Positions 34,707 to 47,200 of a stretch of DNA of 64,000 nt are shown here, in pieces (position 1 is the stretch's first letter; every line of letters starts with the position of its first letter). The stretch is taken from the NCBI GenBank assembly GCA_028551475.1, contig CM052358.1, forward strand, positions 8,105,938 to 8,169,937, written 5' to 3'. The notes beneath the pieces are model-generated. The model searched no databases. It was not told where the DNA came from and saw only the letters and a list, made by a program, of their open reading frames with translations. The position numbers were made by a program, and so were the translations under genes. The stretch comes from Casuarina equisetifolia. Lineage: Eukaryota > Streptophyta > Magnoliopsida > Fagales > Casuarinaceae.

Positions 34707-36925
34707 AAGTTGATTAATTACCTGACAACCATTTGTATTTGGTCCGCTATTTGCCTGCAGAGAGAGGAACAACAATGGTAAGTCTTGGTATCATTTCAAA
34801 CAGACTGTTAGGAAAGGTCGATTTCAATTCAGGGAATGATCATAAAGTTTAGTGACAACATGAACTCACATATGTAAAGTCTAACTTAAGATCTTATTCT
34901 CATTCATCCTAATAATTCTGCAGCTAGACGTACCCTAATCCCCTCATGAAGAAGTCTACTGAATTGTTTAGGAGCCTCACCAAATTTAGTGATATCAAGC
35001 AATTGTCCAATTAGATAAAAGTTGAGATTCAAAGATAATTCGTAGGAATATGTACCCACATAGCATCACTGGTCTGCATCTAAAACAGGTAACTACAATC
35101 ATGTCATGGTACAGGTAACTGATTATGTACTGGGAAGTTGATGCCTAAATGAATTAGAATAAACAACTGTGCAATGATAGGTTACAAGAAAATAGGAGAC
35201 ATTGTGCAAGGATGTTTTGCCAAGTCCCAAAAATTAAAAAATTCCAATTGATGTGATGAATTAATATGTGGCAAACATGGTAAAGATATTCTTATTACAC
35301 ATACCATTGACAGCAGCCCAGGACCAGTATGTTTGGCGACAAAATTTTCATCCTCAAATTTATGACCATAGATGGAAACACATCCACTACCATCACCCTG
35401 CAGATCACGAATGAGATAAAATGAATAGCACAGAAGTATGGATAGATAGACAGATAGGTACTCAGTGTTGCAGAAAAACGAGGAGGGGGATCATCTCAGT
35501 GTGTGCGTCTGTATAGATAGGTAGATTGATAGATAGGTTAGTGCTCCTGGTTGGTATAGTTAAAAAGCTTCTATTTTTATGGCTTTTTTTTTAATTTTCT
35601 TTTTTCTAAAGTAATTTACATCAGCTTTTAAATCTTAGCTATAGCAGTCATGAATATTGGTGCGCTAAGCTTTTACTGGTCTAATGGATACGTTTCTACA
35701 ATAGTAACAGGATATAAAATAAAGATCCCTCTTGCATAGTATACCCAATGTAAATTTCTTGAGCTATAGCTCCTCTCGTTTCTCCCTCTTAGTCAAATGC
35801 TCTGGCTTCCAACATTACAAAGGATCATTCATTGTAGGGGCAGAAGTATCAAAGTACGACTTATGTTGTATTCAAAAAGAGGAATGGCATTTGACAGATT
35901 TGCCACCCCCACAAATTGAGTCAACAACTTCTCAGCTCCAGCTCACACTGTGGTTCCAAAATTTTTCCTTAATATAAATGTCTGACCACGCATGTCCCTG
36001 TTCTTGGTATTTTTTTAGGTTACCTCTGAATGGGAGCGCCTTTATAATATTGGTAGAGTGTCATTGGAGGTGTGACATGTAGATGTTGATAAGTAGAATC
36101 AACACCTTGAAGTATCCAGAAATATAGAAGCTTCAACCTTAACGATAGAAGTAGTAAGCATTATAAGTTTACCCAGAGTGGAAACTACTGACCTTTAAAA
36201 AGTCACCAGCCTGAATCATGAAATCCTTAATCACCCTGTGGAACTGGCATCCCTTGTAACCAACAGGCAATCCAGCTTTCCTGCCAATCGAGCCCAACCC
36301 AATTGAATATATCTATCAGCTATTGGCAATAAAGAAAGCGCCTTCAAGTTGGAGAGGTAAACTCCTGGAGGGTCTCTAATTCAGAGATATAATATATTGA
36401 ATCATCACTTAACCCCAGAAGTTAAACACAATAAATTTGAGCTCAAATTATGGATAGATACATATGCCGATACCAATATATAATGCTATCAACAGAACAT
36501 GAGACTTCCCATCGAACTACTTCAGCAAAAACTTAAATATCGAAAAATGACCTTATCTTAGCGCCATTTATAATCAACTTAAATATCAAATTTATATATA
36601 TCAAAGCAGTGTCTTCTTACCTGTACTCTCCTGTGCAGAACTGCCTGGCATATAACACGAAAAAGAAAAAGAAGTAAAAATCAATTTCCTTCAAGATTTC
36701 GATAATTATAATTTAGTTTAAGAGAAAAACGTGCGCAAATAGAGCATAATAGAGAGTGAGAGACCTGAAATTTTCGGCGGTCTTGGGGGCGATATCAGCG
36801 AACAGCTCCATCTTGATGCGACCAGCCGGGATGCTACCGATGGTTATGTCAAAGAAGACGATTGGGTTCTTTGGGTTAGGCGGCCGCACATGCCACTCTA
36901 CCGTGTTCCCTCCTCCCGATGCCAT
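33715..36925 (-). CDS. CYP22: Cyclophilin, spliceosomal PPIH/CYP22 type
   Basis: Seven coding exons: 36765-36925, 36621-36644, 36193-36280, 35305-35397, 34722-34754, 34104-34160, 33715-33825, totalling 567 nt (188 aa) with consistent phases. The N-terminal extension [20 protein letters not shown] and the RPKLP C-terminus are those of the plant CYP22 / human PPIH (USA-CyP) group. Active-site residues are all present by alignment to cyclophilin A: R77, F82, Q85, F135, W143, L144 and H148. Family knowledge: a peptidyl-prolyl cis-trans isomerase associated with the U4/U6.U5 tri-snRNP. Exon 2 is only 24 nt and encodes the QFCTGEY loop; exon 5 is 33 nt. The start has no in-frame competitor in the family context. 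Confidence 0.96.
34628..34704. repeat. GT/GA microsatellite in the cyclophilin gene
   Basis: A mixed GT run followed by a pure GA run (more than 15 GA units) in the intron between exons 5 and 6. It ends about 17 bases from the exon 5 donor, so length changes here might affect splicing of that 33-nt exon. Confidence 0.9.
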
Positions 36926-38222
36926 CGTTTCCAACCTGCGTATGCGCTTCTTTCGAGCCCTGCAAAGCTTCCCGCACTTCCCTGTTTGGGTGTTGCTTTG
37001 CAAAGTCAGTGAGTCAGTGCGGGGGTTTTGTGTTTCTCAGATTTTTTTTTTCCCTCCATTTACTCGATATTTGTAGAGGTTACTGATTACAGTTTTCTTG
37101 CAAAAATCAATGGGCTTCAAAAAAAAAAATCTTCATTTAAAAAAGAAAAGAGTTAATTAGATATGGACTTATTGTTGCAAATAGTTGTTTAGTAAGAATA
37201 AAGTAAAAAGATCGTTGTTCTTCACCTTGGGGAAAATATATGATTGAGATGTGGGTTCGGTTGTGTAAATATTCCTCAAGTAGAAGAAAATAGGAAAGAA
37301 ATCTCAAATTTTAATTTTAAAAAATGACAAACTATCACATTATTTTTTAAAAAAATTTAAAAGGTTGGAACAAAATAGAAGAATACTATTTTATTGACTG
37401 ACTAGTTAACAAAGTATCTGTTCAATTAAGTACGACACTGCATGAGACCTCTTAATTTTAGTTTCAATGGAGGTGTAAGATTAAAAATATATATATAAAC
37501 CCATGAGCACCTATAATCAAAAGGCTTAATGTCCATTTATTTTTTAAATTCCCAGTTCATGGTAGACTACAATGCACAGGATAACATACCGTCAAAATGT
37601 TAGTTAAGGAGCTTTAATGAGCTGTCCTTTATATCAATGCAGACAAATGCACCTATCTAATGATTCAGTGCAGACCTCCGCTGTACGATTCACGAACCGT
37701 GACCTTTGTTTTAGTCACCATTTTCTCATGTTCCTGACGTGCTGTAATTCTTCTTATAGCAATTTTTACAGGGTGCTATGAAATTTTGCAATCTTTTTGT
37801 TTTTTTTTGCTTTTAATATATATTTTATCTTGTTATCATGTCTTTACTTGCTAACTCGGTAGCTCAGTTGCTATCATGTTGATTCTGACCATTAGGTTGC
37901 TAAAAATGCAAAATTAAATGCTTTAACAAAATAATCAAGCTTCTAAAATTTCAAACTTGCACTCGTTTTTAATGTTTTGTTGGCAACTGAAGTGCCTATG
38001 ATACAAAGACGAGAGCAACTCCAGTTAAGGGTTCAATCTACCATATTGTAATGCGAAAGTAATTCTTACACAAGAAGAAAAAAGAGAAACTCACAACAAC
38101 ATATGGACCATGGCTGTCTCTCAAAATCAATGAGGTCATATTCACATTAACGAGTGGATGAAAGTACAAGTTATGCTGTATTGCTTTTCCTTTACTCTAT
38201 CTTTGAGCAATACCAGAGTTAC
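36926..38222. other. Cyclophilin 5' flank and PATROL1 3' flank
   Basis: AT-rich intergenic sequence of 1.3 kb between two minus-strand genes. No additional gene, RNA or repeat family was recognised. The segment just below 38223 should hold the PATROL1 3' untranslated region. Confidence 0.5.
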
Positions 38223-41200
38223 CTAAGCAGAAGATTTAGGTATCTTGTATTGCTTCTTGAGGAATTGAGAGGCGTCTGCATCAGCCCTGTGACATAATAC
38301 TCTCAAAAGAGTCTTCGTATCTGTTCCTAGTTTGCTTCTGCCATCCTGGACTTCCAGGTTGCTTGCAGATCTCAAGTCATCAATCAGTTCTCGTGTCTGC
38401 AAACAATTTTCAGGGAAAAATTCTATTTTAGATGCCCTTGGGATGGATTTATAGGGACAATCAATACCGAAATCAACCTCAGCAGAACATAAACGTTACT
38501 GAGTTAATGATGATAGACTGATCTCGATGAAGTTTTTTCCAGTTGCAATTTAGATCCTAAATGGTGGTGAAATAATAGGAGAATGCTAGTGAATAAACTA
38601 TGGGCTATCAGGTGCAGCTGTCAAACAATAACTCAAGCCACAAGCAGAAGCAGTTCTGAATTCTGGAATGTCAACAGCATGCTAAAACACAAGCATAATG
38701 CAAGTGAATATTCAAAAAGCAAGCGTAATCTCCGACTGTTGCCGCCACTCACATGGCAATGAGACCTAAAATTTTGAACGGAACCACGTATTTTCAATGC
38801 CTTTCAGCAGACTCTCACTGTATGTATGATTTTCACAGTAAATAATAATGAAAAACAGAATTAACCTCGTAGCTGTGCAACTTTATGACATGCCGAACAG
38901 GTGCCACGTGGTTTTCTACCACTCCTCGTGGCAGCCCATCTCCCCCAGAAATGAAAAATTCCTGAGACAAACATCCCGCGTTAGTTAGTGTAGAAAAAGA
39001 TCAGCTTTGTCTTGGAGATGTACGATGTCTTAGCCATTACTCATATCCCAAAAAAGAAAATCAAGGAACATTGTGAGCAAAACAAATAAATGCAAGAACA
39101 GCTTTAGTTTAAAGCATTCTTAGGGTAGAAAATTCAATTAAAGGCTCTTCTGCATACAACTTAGAAGTTCCCTCTTAGCCACGAGCAAGAGATGGGCAAT
39201 TGAGTGAGCAAAAAAAATCACAAGCTAGTCATAATTTGATGACCGATTTATTGGAATTTTGGTAAAAAGACAATTCAGTTATGTCCTTTTCATATTCTTT
39301 TTCCCCTCACCCTTGAAGAGTCACAGTTACCTTTAAGACTTCTAAATCTTCTTCTAATAGTTTTGCATCATTCAAGGAGAAAACTCGCAATGGGCCACCA
39401 TCTAATACAACCCGAAGTAAACCATCCTAGCAAAAGAGACAATTTCAGTCATAAAAATTATAGTTCATAGGTTTCTTTAAAAGAGCAGGGATGCAACACA
39501 TACTAGGGACGCTTGAAGCAGACTTGTCACAATACGATCTCTGAGTGGTTCCACAATTACATCACATAGTTGACTAAGCTCCTGCAGCAATTGAGAATGA
39601 AAGAAAGCACTGGATCTCAACATCAATAAACATCAAGTTAACCAATCCAGATGAATCATTTGACAAGGTAATTTAAAACTTCGTTTAAACATATCTTAAA
39701 TATTTCAACAGAGAAAACAGGTTGATAGCAACAATCATACACATCGCCTCACTTTGCCATTCATCTTGAGGAAATGACAGTACACCGACATGAGTGCTAC
39801 AAACTACTCAGATGCACCAAGGTGGAAAGGCAGAAAGGTTGGAGTGGCCTAATCTAATGACAAAATCGCTCCGTAGGTTAGGATCTAACAAACACATGTC
39901 TATCATTTAGAAGTTGAACTGTAAAATTATGTCGAAGAGTCAGATCTAATAATTTTTATATCTGATTGTCACTGGATATTCTCTAAAAGAAAATATAAAT
40001 AAAAGCAGGCATTGTGACTGCACTGATTAATGTCTCTGATCCGCAAGTACTCTAGATCTGGCAAGGTTTGAGTTATTACCAAAGTAAATGCCATAAAACT
40101 TGAGTGGGAAATCCCCACAACAGCAACCATGAAAATGGAACTAAAGGACTCCACAGCATTCAAAACCAAAGGCAATTTGTTATCTGAGGAGACCCAAACT
40201 TCAATCATATAAAGGGAAAATCTTGCAAGTTGAATTTTTTCATGATAATGCATGGGATAAACTATTCTTATAGCTAATTTTGCCAGAGATGATAAAGGAA
40301 GCCTAATTCCTAATGTATTTAGTTAAACATAGTGCCTAAACAGCATTAAATAATTAACAAAAGAAAGTAGCTTCATGAGGGGACAAATCATACCACATCA
40401 AGCGGTTCAATCAGTGCTTCCAACCTAGACATAGAAACGCTTGGCTTATACAAGTTATCGATGAACCGGTCCCTTAAATCCCAAAAGACAATTTTAGTTC
40501 CTGCCACATGCAAAAGTCAAATTGTTCACTAAGCAACTCTTTTTCTCAAAGTAGACAAGAAAAAAGGAATAAGTTTGTACCAGTAAATTCACAAAGCCGG
40601 TCAATGGCAGAATTTATATCTTTTCTACTCCCATCAAATGCATCTTTTCGACTGAAGCTTTTGGATTTCTCATCTATGGATTTCTCTGGAGAAAAGTTTT
40701 AATACAGTAAGCACTAACAGAAAGATATAGATATTGTTGCACTTTTTTTTATAAAAAAATCCTGTTGGCATTATTGTTAATAGCACAAGTTGATTTAATC
40801 ATCAAACCTATTTAGATGAGACATGGGCAGGGCATTGAACCTAACCCTTAAAGATATCACCCCGACTAATGGGTGCAAAGGGAATAATTACATAATAAGA
40901 AATTACTGTGACATGAGTCACTAAAAAGAAATTAACAATACAAATTAAAACAAAGAGAAAATAGATATTGTTGCATCATGCTGCTCTTCTCAAAGAACAT
41001 ATTACCAAGTAGATGCTATAACCAACTACATAACGCAATCCCCATCTTATGGAAATGTTGCCAATAACTAGTTCTACCAAACAAAAGAGCGTTTTCCCTG
41101 TGTTCTTTCACTTTAGTGCCAGAATAGGTTGCATTGTCTGGTCTATTGCAAAAATCTTGTGCTGTCCAACCCAAGTACATGGGTCTGAATCTCAAGAGCA

Positions 41201-44200
41201 GGTAATTTATTCAAAATACTGATAGGATAATATCCCAGCCACCCCTCCAGCTAACCCCAACAGATTGGAACCAATGCGGCCAGTGATCCTTTAGAGATAA
41301 AGAAAACTAAGATCATATTGGCCATAAATTTTCTTCAGTACTGTATGATATTCTAATATGAATTATGTAGTGGTAAAAGACACCCAAAAAAAAAAATCAA
41401 ATTTACACAATAATATACATACTGAGAAAATTTTCGCGGGGCTTTTTCTTTGTCCATCTCTCCCAAATGCTATCTTCCAGCTTATTCAATTGACTGATTG
41501 CATACTATTAATAGCAACCAAAAAAAAAAGGCATCTTATTAGAATGGAAAAGTAGTTTATATTTGTAAAACATAAGGAACTAATAAAGTTAGTGTGATAT
41601 AAGTAATGTCAGCATATTACTCATGATGGAGTGAGAACATAACTATATGAAATTCAAGGAATAACAATAATTAATGTTTTTATCAAACAAAATGCGCCCA
41701 CGTTTTCCAGAGTAAAAACTAAACTCACTTGTCCTATTTACTACAAGTAGCCACATCATTACAAGTGTCAAGATTGTCCCACAACTAAGTTTGGATGGCA
41801 AAAGAGCACCGCATATTCCATAATTAGTGGTCTCAAGGACTTTTGCATCCTTTGTTTGAGGTTGAAAAAAGGAACCGAAGAGAAGTATGTTTATTAAAGT
41901 TACGCCAAAAGTAACCTTCATGCAGATTTTTTTTTTTGGTCAAATGGTGGCAATTGACTTGTGAAACACTTCCTAGTGGATGAACATATAATGAATGAAC
42001 ATAGTTTTGATGGATAAATCTACTAGTCATGTACTTGTCATCTGTAAAGAGAATGCATGGAAAAATACTCAGAAAGACTTCAAATTCCAGGACAGATCCA
42101 TGCTTCCTCACTCATAATTTGTCAATATCTAGAAAAAGACCACTCCATTTCAGACCAAACTTGAGCCTTATGCTGAACTGGACATCTGATAGCTAATCTA
42201 TTTATTTATTTTGCATTAACGAAAACCACTTATCTTTAACAAAGTAATTTCCACAAAAGATAGTTCTTGTATGTCTAAGGAATGAATCCTTTTTTAACCA
42301 CTATTTAGCTATGAAAATCAATTAACAGAAAATTAAATAAGCAAGAATCCACAAGGTAACTGTGTTATTGATGACAGCTACTGGCCTAGTCAACATCAAG
42401 AGAAATAATATGAAACTTTGAACCTAGATAGATAATGCTAACTTTAAAATAAAGAGGACCATGCAATAAAAAAAAAAAAAGGAAAAAAAAAAAAACCTTC
42501 TTGCACTCCCAGTTATATTTATCCAGATATTGACCAGAAACAAATGTTAGGCTGGAACTCACATATAAAGTATTTAGCTGAACACAGAGGGTTGATGTTG
42601 TCAAGACATTTATTTCAGTTGACCTTCCCTCCTCTGGCAGCTTAGGGTCGAAGAATTCTTTCTTTACAAAAGCCTTTATTCCAGCTTCTTTCTTGTATCG
42701 TGTGAGGATAGGCACAGGTGGAATTAAGTCCTCCTTGTTAGCTACATACCAAAGTCATTTTCCAAAGGACCATGTAAGTAATAGAAGGGTAGACAGAGAG
42801 AAAGAGACATCTCGGACAGAGACTTTTCACAAACAAAAACTCTTGACTAACTATCTCACCCATGAATTCAATTTAGCTTCATGGGCTGAATGAGCCAGGC
42901 TTAAGCATAATTCTAAGCTCCTTTTTCATTTCTCTTACCTTGTTTCTTTCGTTGTTCTTATTTCCTCCCTTTTTTACTTTTTCTATGCATGTTTGGGAGG
43001 GGTAAGCCAAAGCCCAGCTTAATGCTGCTTGCTTGGGTAGGCTTAAGATATGCCACTAAGAACATATGAACACCAACCAAGACACTAACACTGTTGACAA
43101 ATCTCAGAAATGTGTAAAGGCTTCCTTTTCCAATTGAAAGAAGTGACCCTTAATCATCCTGGCTATTTTCCTTTTCTTTGGGAAAAAATTATAAAAAAAA
43201 AAAAGAGATTATTTTACCATTTTTTTAAATCACAGGCAAAAAATACAGTTATGGATGTGGATGGGAAATAACTCATGACATCACCGTACAAAGGAGATGC
43301 CATTTAGTACAAAGACTATTGGCTTCACATATAACATCTTAAGTTGATAAATATCCAACACTGATACAACTCAATATATAATTCATGATACTTAGATGCG
43401 GACTCATGGTTTGCAAAATCAAAACTAAAAGAATTCGAATCTAAGTTATGACAAGAAAGAAAAAGGAATGCATCTCTTGGACCAAAAATGTAATTTCCAG
43501 GGAAAAGATGAGACCCAGATTCTTTATAACAAGAACACAACTAAAAATGGACTAATTGTAGACTTACCCAATTTGTCAATTACATTATTTGCATACACTT
43601 GAAATGCGTTGTCAATTCCACGAAACAAACTGTTCAGCTCTGAAGCCCTCATTGGAACTTTTAGAGAGAAGAATTGGTCAACTGTCTGCATCAAAAAATA
43701 TCAATCACAAAAGGCATTAAAAGATGCATCTATAAGACTTATCAAACATAACAGTGCATTTGTATGAACACCAAGACTAGACTGCAGGATTCCAAAACTT
43801 AACAAACAAAACCTTCCGTTAAAGTAAAGGAACTTTGACCAAAGCAATGTTTTAAACACATGTAAGCTTCCACCAGTTAGTTCCGTTTCCATAATGAGCA
43901 ACCGCCAGTAAAACAAATAAAAGCATGTCTAATGTGGATGATTTTGGGGTAAATAAAAATGTTGAGAAAGGATAAACATCAAATATAGAAGCTTCTCAAA
44001 CTAGAAGTCAGATTTACATTTTAAAAAAAAACAACTTATATCAACGTATTGAAAACCTATTTCCTTCTGTATGTCAGCTGATCCATGTCGGGCAAAGTTA
44101 AACAACTTTCCAAATCAAACTACTTTAACAATGGCCATATTTTCTGGTCCAACAGTCAAACATATCAACCACCCTTTTCACATGACCCAGCAAACCTGAA

Positions 44201-47200
44201 GGAGTGAAAAAGCAAGCAACTAGAGACGTGCTACACCAATCCAAGCAATGACCTCCAATAAGATTGCTAACTGCAGGATTTTGAGCAAGGCGGAGTTCCA
44301 AAAAAGAGGGGGAAAAAAAGGCTACCTTTTGTGGCACCTAGCTAAACAAATAGTCTTCCAAGGGAAAGAAGAACAAGAAAACGCCCTCAACTCCCATAGA
44401 AAAGATGGGCATCAACCTTGCCACTTCTATTTAATCTACATACCGTCTCATCTTTTCCTCCCCCATACAGGATCATTAGCATAGAATAGCTCAAAAATGA
44501 ATCCTACATTAATCCTGTTCCCAAAATGCACACACAAATCTGGGTATCAATTGCAACCCACTATCATCCCCACCCAAATTTCTCCATATCAGCAAGGAAA
44601 ACATAAATCCTCTGGGGTGATTTCTCCACACTACACAGCCTGCCAAAATTAATCCATCTGCCATGCCCCACTGAAAACTAATAGAACCAGAAAAAAAAGC
44701 TTATAGCCATTTCTAATGCCCACAATAAGCCCCATCCTTATGGTGTTTAGCCTTGTAGGACAGATGATTGCATGTCCTCAATTTTCTAACATCCAAAATC
44801 TCAATAAAACAGCATACACCATCCCATTTCATAGTCGAGTTTAAACTCTTAAATGCCCACTGTAAAAAGTCGTGTGGAAATTTCTCCATATCTAAACAAA
44901 TAGCTACAGTGCATAGGGAAACTGGATTATTTACTTCTCAAAAGGATGAACCTAATCTTCTTAAGTGCATTGTTTTTCCAAAATGGCCAACTTCCTCTCC
45001 ATCAGTTAGATGTTACTATAACGATGCCCTGTAAAATGAATCCAAAGACATCCCCATAACAGAAGCCCTTGCGGTCAGATGCATCTCAAAGAAAGAAAAG
45101 CCAGAAAAATGCTCGTAAGTTGTCAAATATATTCTAAGAGAAGGGCAGGAACAGTTTAGTTCAATCATAAAATATACATAACAGAAACCCATAATTTTTC
45201 CATGTTAAGTTTTCACAAACAGATCCCTCAGTTCATGACAAAGAATTGGCTGAAGCATCATTTAATATTTTGGCTGGATCCAAAGAAATAACAGAGACAT
45301 AAAAAAACAGTAAAGCCAGAAAGTTGGGAAGGAAATGACAACTGTAAAGGCAGAAAGTAAATATTTGAGAAGTTCTTAAGAAAGTCTTCATCCTCATAAG
45401 ATAATTATAGAACCAAGGGAATATAGAGAAAAGACGCTTCGCCAGGATACTGGATATCTGATTTCAATAATCATATGTGCTTGTAACAAGGAGCCAGGAT
45501 GAGAGTCAAGGTAACCAGAAGCCATATGAAAATAGAATTTAATCTGATTCATCCAAAATCCTATCCGTTCAATCAACTATTAAGCAACAGATTTTTATTG
45601 ATTAACTAGATAAGGAAACATAAAGAGATCTTGCATGGAGTTACCAACCAATAACCAAGATAAGGCATGGACAGAAGAACAATGCATACCTCCTCCACAA
45701 TTCGATAAACTTCAACAATTGAACTGCCATGCCGCTGTTGAGGTGATATTGGGTCCCACCGCTGAAAAAGGATGAACATAAGGATTAATCTATATGGTGG
45801 ATGAACCATTGCAAATTCTTCTTGAAGTTGAAAACAATTTCTTAGCAGACAGTTTGCGAGATAATACCATTTAGAGGAGTAAGGTGGGGAGAAATAAGGA
45901 AGCAACAAGACAAGAACACCAAATATCTATGAAAGTTACACAAATGCAATCACTTTCTAAATAAAACTGGATAGCCAACTATCCACGTGCAGTTGGAATG
46001 GTACAATCCACACCCATAGGATTTCAAATTGATTATAAGTTTGTTGATATAGAAAAGCATGGTTAAAAACCCCACCCATTCTCCCCACAAAAGGACCTCC
46101 TAGTGTGTCATAACAAGTGGGAAATTCAGCTTTATGCACACAGTTCCGCCCACAACTACTTAAACATTGTCTTACTTGACATGTAGATAATGAACATCAT
46201 GTGTAATAGGCCAGATGACAAGAGAAAAAATTGAACCAGGTTAACAGAATGAAGTATACCTACATTATGCCTTCCCATTAAGCAACTTGTCACTGAGTAA
46301 CTTTCGTCACAGTTTACTGAAATTTGTCTTTAGATGGTTAAAATTCTTACAAATGTTGACATACATGTAATATCCATCTATTATGCATCTATCTAGCCTT
46401 GTCCCCTACTTAGACTAAGTGAAATCATGTCACATCCTGCGTCTGTGTCAAAACAACTTGTGCCCCTCTGAACATAATGCCATTACTAGTAATTTGGCAC
46501 TCAAGCAAGTTTAGAGGTGATAATAGTCAAACATGACAGACTAACACACTTCAAGGGAGAGACAACGTAACAAGGAAATCCCCAAATCTATAAATTGAGC
46601 AGCAATGCATCTCTTTTTATTGGTGTGAAAGTGCCTTTTGTTCTCTTCTACTGTGTGCATGTTTCTCTGAGAAACTAACCAAAATGACATTAATTTTTTT
46701 TTTTTGGGTGAATTGTCATTCATTTCATATAGCTCTCAAAATTTATAGTAAAAAATAATTCAATCTATTATCCATCACCTAGGCCCAGAAAAGGACAAAA
46801 TGACATTAATATGTGCAAATGAATGCGTAATGTGCACAACTATCCGGCATGCTGGTTAATTAGCATCTGATGCCAATCAAATCCAATCCTCCAAAAAGTT
46901 CAAACAAGGAAACAACCTTATAAGCCGTTTTTTGGTGTATTAGTGGCTTCCATATTTTGTTATTCAGTCCAATATTGGTCTTAAGCTGCAGATGGTGCCA
47001 ATAGATCAGGAAGACATGAAAAGTACCTCTGTTGCATGCAACTGCTTTCCAAGGGCCACATCCACAAATATTACCGGAGTAATTTTGTCTATAGAAAATG
47101 CATAATTCAGTTCTCTATATGAGAAATTGAAACCAAGTTAAACCAAGCCTTATTCTTCTGTTAGACATGCTGACTGGATTTTAGGACTACATTTCTGTCT

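Noticed and set aside
42386..42562. Extension of PATROL1 exon 19 through 42386 (open frame)
   Set aside because: A GTGAGT donor after TTATAT at 42563 joins in phase to YAISQLNKLED in the next exon, as the family requires; the extension reads into an A/T-rich tract.
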